From the NCBI GenBank assembly GCA_038527375.1, contig JBCBFU010000009.1:11862-75861 (forward strand): 64,000 nt of DNA, written 5' to 3'. The notes beneath the pieces are model-generated. The model was given only the letters and a program-made list of their open reading frames with translations. It had not been told where the DNA came from and made no database searches. This DNA comes from Shimia_B sp038527375. Its GTDB lineage: Bacteria; Pseudomonadota; Alphaproteobacteria; Rhodobacterales; Rhodobacteraceae. Within the stretch, counting starts at the first letter, position 1. Each line of letters begins with the position of its first letter. Below, piece by piece: positions 27,405 through 34,812 of this stretch. The translations under genes and the position numbers were made by a program.

Positions 27405-27600
27405 GCCCTCGTCCCGCTTGGCGGGATGTCCAGCTGCGCGCGCCACCTGGGGGGATGTCTGCTCGCTCGCGCGCCGGATCTCTCGTTTCGGAAATGGGGG
27501 TGCCTGTATGAAACCTGCGATTTGTTTCCGCTTGGTCGGGTCTTAGCGCCCTTAAATGTATGCCCTCGTTTCCGATGCATAAGGGATGACATGGGAAACC
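27360..27600 (-). ncRNA. Candidate UpsM-like leader sRNA (5' end uncertain)
   Basis: In Rhodobacter sphaeroides the 5' untranslated region of mraZ yields an abundant sRNA, UpsM, by termination just before mraZ. Here the same position carries a strong terminator whose 3' end would be near 27360. A transcript of about 200-240 nt would start near 27565-27600, close to the TGGGA repeats. I saw no clear promoter, so the 5' limit is a guess from the known length of UpsM. The call rests on position and terminator, not on sequence match. Confidence 0.42.
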
Positions 27601-27625
27601 ATGGTAATCAAGGGAATTTATGGGA
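27592..27625 (+). promoter_or_regulatory. Candidate MraZ operator A (four repeats)
   Basis: Four pentamers TGGGA, TGGTA, AGGGA and TGGGA start at 27592, 27602, 27611 and 27621, spaced 10, 9 and 10 bp. E. coli MraZ binds TGGGN direct repeats separated by 5-bp spacers. The repeats read on the strand opposite to mraZ and lie about 285-315 bp upstream of its start codon. Confidence 0.6.
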
Positions 27626-27762
27626 ACTTTCATCTAAATGCTGAGTTTCGAGGTGCTGGAAAACAACATCTTGTGGTGAAAGCGTGCTGGCATGTGGAAC
27701 AAATAGCGGGCCACCCGGCAACGAACACAACATCTTGTGCCACCAAGCCGCCGCGCAAAACG

Positions 27763-27777
27763 TCCCACAATTTCCCA
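27763..27777 (-). promoter_or_regulatory. Candidate MraZ operator B (two repeats)
   Basis: On the mraZ strand this reads TGGGA, 5-bp spacer AATTG, TGGGA, with exact 10-bp period. It lies about 455 bp upstream of the mraZ start codon. Confidence 0.55.
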
Positions 27778-27862
27778 GATTGCTGCGCGAAACCTCGGGT
27801 TTTCGACCAAATAGCAGCCAGACCGGCGCCATCGAAGGCTCAGGCAACTCCGAAAACCGCCG

Positions 27863-27886
27863 GATTCATGTGTTGATTCGTGAATC
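27863..27886. promoter_or_regulatory. Cluster of three GANTC (CcrM) methylation sites
   Basis: GATTC at 27863-27867, GATTC at 27875-27879 and GAATC at 27882-27886. The last two form a near-palindrome TGATTC-GT-GAATCA. GANTC is the target of the alphaproteobacterial cell-cycle methylase CcrM. Confidence 0.5.
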
Positions 27887-27951
27887 AGGGCGATGTCAGC
27901 CGACAACCGAACGCGACCTAGGGCGCACCGGGGCGACGCGGCCCAAACCCG

Positions 27952-27966
27952 TCCCATGATTTCCCG
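27952..27966 (-). promoter_or_regulatory. Candidate MraZ operator C (two repeats)
   Basis: On the mraZ strand this reads CGGGA, spacer AATCA, TGGGA, again with a 10-bp period. Together with site B it shares the surrounding pattern GTCCCAYRATTTCCCR on the plus strand. It lies just downstream of the mrp stop codon. Confidence 0.45.
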
Positions 27967-28010
27967 TGGCGGGTATCGGCATGCGTTGTCGCCTGCCGAA
28001 AATATCCGGA

Positions 28011-29093
28011 TCAGGCCATCCCGCCGGCCACTAGTCGCGCAGCCAGCGACGCGTAGGCCTCTGCCAGGGGACCCTCACCCGCTGCAACGGGCGTTCCGCC
28101 ATCGCCGCCCAAGCGCACATCAAGATGCAGGGGCAGCGCCCCGAGGAACGGCACATTGATCGCCTCGGCCTCCGCCGCGACGCCACCATGGCCAAAGATA
28201 TGCGCTTCGTGCCCGCATTCGGGGCAGACATAGCTGGACATGTTCTCGATCAGGCCGAGCACGGGCGTCTTGAGCGTGTTGAACATATCGAGCGCCTTGC
28301 GCGCATCGAGCAGCGCCACGTCCTGCGGCGTGGACACGACGATGGCGCCCGTCAATTCCGTCTTCTGGCACAGCGTCAACTGCACGTCGCCCGTGCCCGG
28401 CGGCAGATCGACGATCAGAACGTCCAACGCGCCCCATTCCACCTGCCCCAACATCTGTTGCAGCGCGCCCATCAACATCGGGCCGCGCCACACCACTGCC
28501 GTCGCCGGATCGACCATCAGACCGATGGACATCATCGTGACCCCATGCGCCTTGAGCGGAATGATGGTTTTACCGTCCGGTGAGGCAGGACGCTTGTTCA
28601 CGCCCATCATCCGCGGCTGGGACGGACCGTAGATATCCGCATCCAACAACCCGACACGCCGCCCCTGCCGCGCAAGCGCAACCGCAAGGTTCGAAGACAC
28701 GGTGGACTTCCCAACCCCGCCCTTGCCCGAGCCAACGGCAAGGATGCGATCCACGCCCGATACCTTTTGCGGGCCAGCCTGCGGCGTCGGATGCCGCCCG
28801 ATCTTGAGGTCAGGCGGCGATGCCTTGGGCGCGGACGGTGCCGAAGGTCCGTGTGCCGTCAGGATGACCGAGGCACCCGTGACCTCTGGCAACTCCTTGA
28901 TCAAGGCTTCTGTCGCCGCGCGGATCGCCGACATCTTGGATGCGACCTCCGGCGTGGGGGCCTCGATCACCACCTTGACCTGACCACCCTCGATGCTGGG
29001 CGCGCGGATCATGTCCCGGCTGACCAGATTGCCACCATCGGGCAGCGCGACCCGTTCGAGTGCAGACATGAGGTCCTGAAGTGAAAGCGGCAT
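28011..29093 (-). CDS. Mrp/ApbC-type iron-sulfur cluster carrier P-loop ATPase
   Basis: A cytoplasmic P-loop NTPase that binds and transfers [4Fe-4S] clusters to apo-proteins. It has 360 residues from the ATG at 29093 (MPLSLQDLMSALERVALPDG); an in-frame ATG 14 codons earlier is possible. An N-terminal DUF59/MIP18-like domain is followed by a variable linker and the ATPase domain with the deviant Walker A GSGKGGVGKSTVSSNLAVALA. IYGPSQPRMMGV and DLPPGTGDVQLTLCQ are conserved. The cluster-binding CPECG motif is in NMSSYVCPECGHEAHIFGHGG. It appears to be a single-gene unit upstream of the dcw leader. Confidence 0.92.
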   Translation of the reverse strand: MPLSLQDLMSALERVALPDGGNLVSRDMIRAPSIEGGQVKVVIEAPTPEVASKMSAIRAATEALIKELPEVTGASVILTAHGPSAPSAPKASPPDLKIGRHPTPQAGPQKVSGVDRILAVGSGKGGVGKSTVSSNLAVALARQGRRVGLLDADIYGPSQPRMMGVNKRPASPDGKTIIPLKAHGVTMMSIGLMVDPATAVVWRGPMLMGALQQMLGQVEWGALDVLIVDLPPGTGDVQLTLCQKTELTGAIVVSTPQDVALLDARKALDMFNTLKTPVLGLIENMSSYVCPECGHEAHIFGHGGVAAEAEAINVPFLGALPLHLDVRLGGDGGTPVAAGEGPLAEAYASLAARLVAGGMA

Positions 29094-29238
29094 GGAATTG
29101 GTCCCGATCAATAACGTCAGGGGCGTTCGTCGCACCCCAATGAGCCATGTCGTTCACTTGCGGGGTCAAGGCAAGGGCACGGGGCCCGCAATCGGGAAAC
29201 ACCGCCCCCATGCACCCTGCGTAAAGGTCAGCACTGCT

Positions 29239-29255
29239 TATGCATTTTCTGCATA
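29239..29255. promoter_or_regulatory. Inverted repeat upstream of the DUF1127 gene
   Basis: TATGCA, 5-nt spacer, TGCATA. It lies 126 bp before the DUF1127 start codon and could be an operator. Its outer half-sites (TATGC and GCATA) also occur in the palindrome at 35696-35715 before pyc. Confidence 0.4.
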
Positions 29256-29380
29256 GCGGCATTGCAGAGGTGTTTATTGTGCAAACGCAGCATGCCCCTA
29301 TCTTTGTCTCAACGCCGCAGGGAACTCCCACCGGGATACAAACCCAACCGGCACAACCGCAGACGATGAGAGATAAGATC

Positions 29381-29596
29381 ATGGCAGACGCAACATATTC
29401 GACCACCGCAACCTTTGACCTGCGCGCCCGCGCTCTGGGTCTGTTCGACGACGTTGCCGCCCGCTGGGCCGCCTACAAGGTCTATGCCACGACCAAAGAC
29501 GAACTGGCCAAGCTGTCGGACCGCGAACTGGCCGATCTGGGCCTGTACCGCGCGGACATTGCCCGCGTCGCACGCGAGGCAGCCTACGGCGCCTAA
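29381..29596 (+). CDS. DUF1127 domain small protein
   Basis: A 71-residue, arginine-rich small protein of the DUF1127 (YjiS-like) family. The C-terminal part KDELAKLSDRELADLGLYRADIARVAREAAYG is the family signature (LSDREL.DLG..R..I). The start at 29381 (MADATYSTTATFDLRARALG) follows GAGAGAT; the frame is open further upstream but without a better start. DUF1127 proteins in Rhodobacter have been linked to RNA binding and stress-induced sRNA regulation, for example CcaF1; whether this one acts that way is not shown. It is a single-gene unit with its own terminator 140 bp downstream. Confidence 0.82.
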   Translation: MADATYSTTATFDLRARALGLFDDVAARWAAYKVYATTKDELAKLSDRELADLGLYRADIARVAREAAYGA

Positions 29597-29650
29597 GAGT
29601 TTCGGATCGCGGGGCCCCACTCCTCCCAAAACAGGGGCCACGTGAAACTG

Positions 29651-29685
29651 GCGGCGGCATCACTCCTCCCTCCCGATGCCGCCGC
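29651..29685. repeat. 11-bp perfect hairpin after the DUF1127 gene
   Basis: Arms 29651-29661 and 29675-29685 (GCGGCGGCATC and its complement), loop of 13 nt rich in C and T. It is followed by A5 on the plus strand, so it is not a standard plus-strand terminator, and no U-run follows it on the minus strand either. It may stabilise or process the DUF1127 transcript. Confidence 0.5.
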
Positions 29686-29738
29686 AAAAATTCAAGGATC
29701 AGGCGTTCTTCCTCCCATTTGAACGGCCTGTAACACTG

Positions 29739-29774
29739 ACGGCGATCTCCACCTCCCGGAGATCGCCGTTTTTT
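29739..29774 (+). terminator. Rho-independent terminator after the DUF1127 gene
   Basis: A perfect 12-bp stem (arms 29739-29750 and 29758-29769, ACGGCGATCTCC and its complement) with a 7-nt loop, followed by a run of T. It ends transcripts from the DUF1127 gene before the convergent Lrp gene. Confidence 0.88.
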
Positions 29775-29802
29775 CGTTGTGGCGGCCCGGCCTCAGGCGC
29801 GT

Positions 29803-30255
29803 TCAGGCGCGCTCGTCCTTGGGAGAGCCCATGACCAGATAGGTGGTGATCGCATTCACATGGGGCACGGTGCCCAAAACCTCGGTGTGGAAATACTTGA
29901 ACGCGGGCAGGTCCGCGACCTCCACCCGCAACAGGTATTCGATGGTGCCGGTGATATTGTGGCACTCGCGCACTTGGGGCGCCGCCCCCATCGCGCGTTC
30001 AAACGCCTCTTGCGCGGCCTTGGTGTGGTTGGACAGCCCCACCGTCACATAGGCCACGAACCCCTGCCCGAGCTTGCTGCGATCCAAAACTGCACGGTAG
30101 CCCGTGATAACACCCGTGCGTTCCAACTCCTGCACACGGCGCAGGCATGCGGACGGGCTCAGCCCCACACGGGCGGCCAGATCGAGGTTCGATATGCGCC
30201 CGTCCCGGGACAGTTCACGCAATATCTGATCGTTTATGGGGTCATGTTTCGCCAT
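29803..30255 (-). CDS. Lrp/AsnC family transcriptional regulator
   Basis: A 150-residue DNA-binding regulator that probably senses an amino acid. The N-terminal helix-turn-helix has NDQILRELSRDGRISNLDLAARVGLSPSACLRRVQELERTGVI, and the C-terminal part is the RAM ligand-binding and oligomerisation domain (VAYVTVGLSNHTK, CHNITGTIEYLLRVEVADLPAF). It is divergent from the LysE exporter gene, with 72 bp between the two start codons. This arrangement suggests that it controls that exporter in response to its substrate. Confidence 0.9.
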   Translation of the reverse strand: MAKHDPINDQILRELSRDGRISNLDLAARVGLSPSACLRRVQELERTGVITGYRAVLDRSKLGQGFVAYVTVGLSNHTKAAQEAFERAMGAAPQVRECHNITGTIEYLLRVEVADLPAFKYFHTEVLGTVPHVNAITTYLVMGSPKDERA

Positions 30256-30327
30256 CGATTGCAGAAATAGCGATGTTTAGTGCAACAACGCAATTTCATT
30301 TCAGTGCGCTTGGGCAAAAGTTGCGCC

Positions 30328-30927
30328 ATGACACTCGACCTACTCCTTGCCCTGTGGCTCTTTGCCTTTGCCTCGTCGATCACGCCGGGGCCCAACAACC
30401 TCATGCTCATGTCGTCGGGGGCCAATTTCGGTTTCCAACGCACCTTGCCGCACATGTTCGGCATCATCGGCGGCTTTGCCCTGATGATCGCGCTGGTGGG
30501 ATTTGGACTGGCGCAGATATTCGAGCTGTTCCCGGTGATGAACCTCGTCCTCAAACTCGCCGCGGCCGGCTACATGACCTACCTCGCTTACAAGATCGCG
30601 ACCGCCGCGCCCACGCTGGACGCGCCCGATGAAGCCGGAACGCCTATGACCTTTCTACAGGCCGCGCTCTTCCAATGGGTCAATCCCAAGGCCTGGGCGA
30701 TGGCGCTGACGGTTGTGTCCGTGCACATGCCCGAGGCGCTCGGCCTCCTTGCGCCCGTGATCGCGGCGCTCTTGTTTCAGGTCACGGGCGCACCGTGCAT
30801 GGCCGCATGGGCCGGTCTTGGCGTCGGCATGCGGCGCTTTCTGACAACAGCGGGCCGCCTGCGCGTCTTCAATGGCGTTATGGGCGGGCTGCTGGTCTTG
30901 TCGCTCTGGCCCATCCTCGTCACGTGA
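30328..30927 (+). CDS. LysE family amino acid exporter
   Basis: A 199-residue inner-membrane exporter of the LysE/RhtB superfamily. About six hydrophobic segments are visible. The N-terminal ITPGPNNLMLMSSGANFGFQRTLPHMFGI is the family signature, and FLQAALFQWVNPKAWAMAL is also typical. The start ATG at 30328 (MTLDLLLALWLFAFASS) fits the first membrane helix; an upstream in-frame extension of 16 codons is hydrophilic and unlikely. It is paired with a divergent Lrp regulator. The substrate is unknown. Confidence 0.88.
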   Translation: MTLDLLLALWLFAFASSITPGPNNLMLMSSGANFGFQRTLPHMFGIIGGFALMIALVGFGLAQIFELFPVMNLVLKLAAAGYMTYLAYKIATAAPTLDAPDEAGTPMTFLQAALFQWVNPKAWAMALTVVSVHMPEALGLLAPVIAALLFQVTGAPCMAAWAGLGVGMRRFLTTAGRLRVFNGVMGGLLVLSLWPILVT

Positions 30928-30954
30928 GGCACGCGCCGGACCTGCCTCCGGCGG

Positions 30955-30978
30955 GAGTATTTGGGGACCATCGAAAGG
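30955..30978 (+). repeat. 24-bp interspersed repeat, copy 2
   Basis: A 24-nt word starting GAGTATTT and ending GGACCATCGAAAGG, differing at 2 of 24 positions from the word at 16858-16881. It directly follows a small hairpin (GCCGGA/TCCGGC) downstream of the LysE gene. Confidence 0.65.
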
Positions 30979-31037
30979 CAAGGAGTGATCCCGGCGCGCG
31001 GCCCATCCCTTCTTCTGGCCGAAAATATCCCGGGGGG

Positions 31038-31085
31038 ATGGGGGCTGGCCCCCATTTAAGGCCGGGTGTGGGGGCTGGCCCCCAC
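31038..31085. repeat. Two tandem GGGGGCTGGCCCCC hairpins after uvrD
   Basis: Near-perfect palindromes at 31038-31055 (ATGGGGGC-TG-GCCCCCAT) and 31068-31085 (GTGGGGGC-TG-GCCCCCAC), 30 bp apart. They lie between the ends of the LysE and uvrD genes and just before the diverged copy of the 24-bp repeat on the minus strand (31011-31037). No U-run follows either on the minus strand. Confidence 0.7.
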
Positions 31086-31104
31086 TCTTCAGCCGGTCAA
31101 CAGA

Positions 31105-33528
31105 TCAAAACGGCACATCGTCCGCCTGCGACGCGGACTTGATGAACTTGGCCACCACGTTCTTGCTGCCGGCCTTGTCGAACTCGATCGTCAGCTTGTC
31201 ACCCTCGATCCCCATAACCTCGCCATAGCCGAACTTCTGGTGGAAAACGCGGTCGCCTTCGGTAAAGGCCGAGGTCGCGTTCATGTCGATGACCATGTTC
31301 TTGGCCTCCGACGGTTGCGACATGCCCCGCTGTCCGGCGCGGGCCTGCAGCCGTTTCCAGCCGGGCGAATTGTAGACGTCGGCCTTGGACGCCTTGTCAA
31401 ACATGTCCGACGCCGCCGCCCCTTGCATCGCGGGCGATGCCTGGCCCGCCATACCTGCGGCTCCATATCCACCGCCGTAAAGGCCGGGCGGGGTCAGAAC
31501 GTCAACGTGGTCTTCGGGCAGCTCATCCACAAAGCGCGAGGGAAGCTGTGACTGCCATTGGCCGAATACGCGGCGGTTGGACGCGAAGGAGATCGTGCAA
31601 ACCTCTTCCGCACGCGTGATGCCGACATAGGCGAGGCGACGTTCCTCCTCGAGGCCTTTGAGGCCGCTCTCGTCCATGGAACGCTGCGACGGAAACAGCC
31701 CGTCCTCCCAACCGGGAAGGAAGACCATGGGAAATTCCAGACCCTTGGCCGCGTGGAGCGTCATGATCGACACCTTATCGTCGGCATCGTCCGAGGCATT
31801 GTCCATCACGAGGCTGACATGTTCGAGGAAACCTTGCAGGTTCTCGAAATTCTCCAGCGCCTTCACAAGCTCCTTGAGGTTGTCGAGCCGGCCCGGTGCC
31901 TCGGGCGTTTTGTCGTTTTGCCAGTGCCCGGTATAGCCCGATTCATCGAGGATCATTTCGGCCAGTTCGACATGAGTGTCCTGTTCGGCGCGGACCTGAC
32001 CCGACCAGCGGTCGATACTTTCCACGAGTTCGCGCAGGGCCGCCCCGCCCTTCCCTTTGATCATTTGCGCCTGGACGGCGAGCCGCGCGCCTTCGTGCAG
32101 CGACACACCGTTGGTCCGCGCCATGGTCTGGATCGTCTGCTGGGCCTTGTCGCCGAGGCCCCTTTTGGGCGTGTTCACGATCCGCTCGAAGGCCAGATCG
32201 TCGTCTGGGGACGTGGCAAGGCGGAAGTAGGCCATGGCATCGCGGATCTCCATCCGCTCGTAAAAGCGGGGGCCGCCGATCACGCGGTAGGGCAGACCGA
32301 TGGTGAGGAAGCGGTCCTCGAACGCGCGCATCTGGTGGGAGGCGCGCACGAGGATGGCCATTTCGTTGAGTTGGATGGGCCGCATACCGCGCGTGCCGCG
32401 TTGGGCGGCCTCGATCTCTTCCCCGATCCAGCGGGCCTCTTCCTCGCCGTCCCAATGACCGATCAGGCGGACTTTTTCTCCGCCTTCCTTCGCCGTCCAC
32501 AGCGTCTTGCCCAGGCGGCCTTGGTTGCCGTCGATCACGCCGGAGGCTGCGGCCAGGATGTGTTCGGTGGAGCGGTAGTTCTGTTCCAGCCGGACCACAT
32601 GGGCGCCGGGGAAGTCTTTTTCGAACCGCAGAATGTTGCCGACCTCGGCCCCGCGCCAGCCATAGATCGACTGGTCGTCATCGCCCACGCAGCAGATGTT
32701 CTTGTTGGCCTCAGCCAGCAGACGCAGCCAGAGGTATTGGGCGACGTTCGTGTCCTGATATTCGTCCACGAGGATGTAGGGCAGATAGCGGTGATATTGC
32801 GCCAGCACATCCGGATGGTTTTGGAAGATTGTCACGCAGTGCAGCAGCAGATCGCCAAAATCGCAGGCGTTCAGGTCGATCAGGCGGCGCTGGTATGCGT
32901 CGTAGAGCTCCGTGCCACGGTGGTTATACGCCCCCGCCTCCGACGCGGGCACCTTGTCGGGAGTCCAGGCGCGGTTTTTCCAACTGTCGATGATGTGGAG
33001 AAGTTGGCGCGGCGGCCAGCGTTTGGGGTCGATATTTTCGGCCTCGACCAACTGCTTGAGCAGGCGCAGTTGGTCGTCGGTGTCTAGAATTGTGAAGTTG
33101 GGTTTGAGCCGCACCAGTTCGGCATGGCGGCGCAGCAACTTGACGCTGATCGCGTGGAAGGTGCCCATCCAGGGCATCCCCGCCTCCTCGCGCCCCAGCA
33201 TTGCGGCGACGCGGTTCTTCATCTCGCGCGCGGCCTTGTTGGTGAAGGTCACGGCAAGGATCTCGTTCTCGCGCGCGCGGCCCGTGTTCAGCAGGTGCGC
33301 GATGCGGGTGGTGAGCGCCTTTGTTTTGCCCGTACCTGCGCCTGCGAGCATCAGGACGGGGCCGTCCAGCTTTTCCACCGCCTCGCGTTGGGCCGGGTTC
33401 AGCGCATCGAGGTAGGGCGCGCCCTGCACGCCTGCCATTGGACCGGCGGCGGCGCGTTGTGACAGGCTACCCTGTTTGCGGGGGGCTGCGGCGGCCTCGA
33501 ATGCGTCGTGATCATCATAACTGCTCAT
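31105..33528 (-). CDS. uvrD: ATP-dependent DNA helicase UvrD/PcrA
   Basis: A superfamily 1 3'-5' helicase used in nucleotide excision and mismatch repair. With the ATG at 33528 it has 807 residues; a TTG codon ten residues earlier also starts an open frame. Walker A is AGAGTGKTKAL near residue 62. Motif II is ILVDEYQDTN, motif III is VGDDDQSIYGWRGAE, and motifs IV to VI include VRLEQNYRST, TLHAAKGLEFPMVFLPG and RRLAYVGITRA. The C-terminal end (HQKFGYGEVMGIEGDKLTIEFDKAGSKNVVAKFI) is a Tudor-like domain that contacts RNA polymerase in related proteins. Confidence 0.95.
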   Translation of the reverse strand: MSSYDDHDAFEAAAAPRKQGSLSQRAAAGPMAGVQGAPYLDALNPAQREAVEKLDGPVLMLAGAGTGKTKALTTRIAHLLNTGRARENEILAVTFTNKAAREMKNRVAAMLGREEAGMPWMGTFHAISVKLLRRHAELVRLKPNFTILDTDDQLRLLKQLVEAENIDPKRWPPRQLLHIIDSWKNRAWTPDKVPASEAGAYNHRGTELYDAYQRRLIDLNACDFGDLLLHCVTIFQNHPDVLAQYHRYLPYILVDEYQDTNVAQYLWLRLLAEANKNICCVGDDDQSIYGWRGAEVGNILRFEKDFPGAHVVRLEQNYRSTEHILAAASGVIDGNQGRLGKTLWTAKEGGEKVRLIGHWDGEEEARWIGEEIEAAQRGTRGMRPIQLNEMAILVRASHQMRAFEDRFLTIGLPYRVIGGPRFYERMEIRDAMAYFRLATSPDDDLAFERIVNTPKRGLGDKAQQTIQTMARTNGVSLHEGARLAVQAQMIKGKGGAALRELVESIDRWSGQVRAEQDTHVELAEMILDESGYTGHWQNDKTPEAPGRLDNLKELVKALENFENLQGFLEHVSLVMDNASDDADDKVSIMTLHAAKGLEFPMVFLPGWEDGLFPSQRSMDESGLKGLEEERRLAYVGITRAEEVCTISFASNRRVFGQWQSQLPSRFVDELPEDHVDVLTPPGLYGGGYGAAGMAGQASPAMQGAAASDMFDKASKADVYNSPGWKRLQARAGQRGMSQPSEAKNMVIDMNATSAFTEGDRVFHQKFGYGEVMGIEGDKLTIEFDKAGSKNVVAKFIKSASQADDVPF

Positions 33529-33632
33529 GCCCTGCACATTAGCCTTTGGTTGGTCCAAAGCAAAGGCGTGTTCGCGCTCTGTTCATGCGGAAATCGCTTG
33601 TGACGCGCGGGCGGGCGCGCAACATGGCGCGC

Positions 33633-34784
33633 ATGGTGAGCAATTCTGATCTGGATCTGGACTTCCCCGCGGTGTCGGACCTGCGGCGCAAGGCCCGGGC
33701 ACGCATCCCGCATTTCGCGTTTGAATATCTCGACAGCGGAACAGGGGACGAGTTGCAGGTGGCGCGGAACCGGGCGGCGCTGGATGCGGTGCAGTTTCTG
33801 CCCGACATCCTGTGCGGCCCCATGGCACCGGATTTCACGACGTCTCTTCTGGGCCGTGAGTATGGGCGGCCGTTTGGCATCGCACCGGTGGGCATGTCCG
33901 GGCTGATGTGGCCGGGGGCGGAACGCATCCTTGCGGCGGCCGCTGCGCGCAACCGCATCCCCTACGGTCTGTCGACGGTGGCCACGAAATTGCCTGAAGA
34001 GGTCGGGCCCGTGGCGGGCGATATGGGGTGGTTTCAACTCTACGCACCCGACGACACCGAGATCCTGAAGGATATTCTGGAACGTGCGCGCGCGTCCGGG
34101 TTCACGACGCTGGTTCTCACGGTGGATGTCCCCGATGACAGCCGCCGAGAACGGCAACGCCGCGCCAAGCTGAGCCTGCCACCCAAGATCGACGCCCGCA
34201 TGGTGTGGGAGATCGCGACCCACCCCCGGTGGTCACTGGGCACATTGCGCGAGGGGCGGCCACGGCTGAAACTGGCGGAAGGCTACCTCAAGGACACGGG
34301 CTCGCGCAGTTCGACGGCCCATGCGGGCCACGTGATCCGGGGCCGCCCCGGATGGGACTATATCGAGACGTTGCGCGGCCTTTGGGACGGACATCTGATC
34401 ATCAAGGGTGTGATGGACCCCGATCATGCGGTGCGCCTCGTGGGGATGGGCGCGGATGCGATCTGGGTGTCGAACCATTCGGGGCGCCAGTTTGAGGGCG
34501 GGCCGGCGTCGATCACGCAACTGCCCAAGGTGCGCGCCGCCTTAGGGCCCGACACCCCAATTGTCTTTGACAGCGGCGTGGCGACCGGCATGGACATCCT
34601 GCGTGCGCGGGCGCTCGGGGCAGATTTCGTGATGCTGGGTCGCGCGTGGCACTACGCGGTTGCCGCGCTTGGCGCCGCAGGTCCCGATCATCTGATCCAT
34701 ATTCTGACCGACGACATGAAGCTGAATATGGCGCAGATCGGCGCAAAGGATCTGTCAGACCTTTCGCGCCGATTGATGCGATAA
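33633..34784 (+). CDS. FMN-dependent alpha-hydroxyacid oxidase/dehydrogenase (LldD family)
   Basis: A flavoenzyme of about 383 residues that probably oxidises L-lactate or another L-2-hydroxyacid. It has the TIM-barrel FMN fold of the family: FAFEYLDSGTGDELQVARN, GIAPVGMSGLMWPGAE, WFQLYAPDD, LVLTVDVPDDSRRERQRR, LIIKGVMDPDHAVR, then the active-site segment VSNHSGRQFEGGPAS with the catalytic His. Most family members have a Gly where this one has Ser after that His. The start is uncertain: ATG codons at 33585, 33624 and 33633 are all possible and none has a strong ribosome-binding site. It is divergent from uvrD. Confidence 0.85.
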   Translation: MVSNSDLDLDFPAVSDLRRKARARIPHFAFEYLDSGTGDELQVARNRAALDAVQFLPDILCGPMAPDFTTSLLGREYGRPFGIAPVGMSGLMWPGAERILAAAAARNRIPYGLSTVATKLPEEVGPVAGDMGWFQLYAPDDTEILKDILERARASGFTTLVLTVDVPDDSRRERQRRAKLSLPPKIDARMVWEIATHPRWSLGTLREGRPRLKLAEGYLKDTGSRSSTAHAGHVIRGRPGWDYIETLRGLWDGHLIIKGVMDPDHAVRLVGMGADAIWVSNHSGRQFEGGPASITQLPKVRAALGPDTPIVFDSGVATGMDILRARALGADFVMLGRAWHYAVAALGAAGPDHLIHILTDDMKLNMAQIGAKDLSDLSRRLMR

Positions 34785-34812
34785 TTGAACGTTTGCCGCG
34801 GTGGGCTGCGCG

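Larger units (their letters stand above)
27310..28010. other. 700-bp leader and control region of the dcw operon, no protein gene
   Basis: No convincing protein gene lies here. The region holds a set of signals for mraZ: three clusters of TGGGA-type repeats, three GANTC sites, a strong terminator hairpin and smaller hairpins near the start codon, plus a 13-bp direct repeat ACAACATCTTGTG at 27664-27676 and 27727-27739. Base composition is more AT-rich than the neighbouring genes in 27560-27880. I could not place a -35/-10 pair with confidence. Confidence 0.7.
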
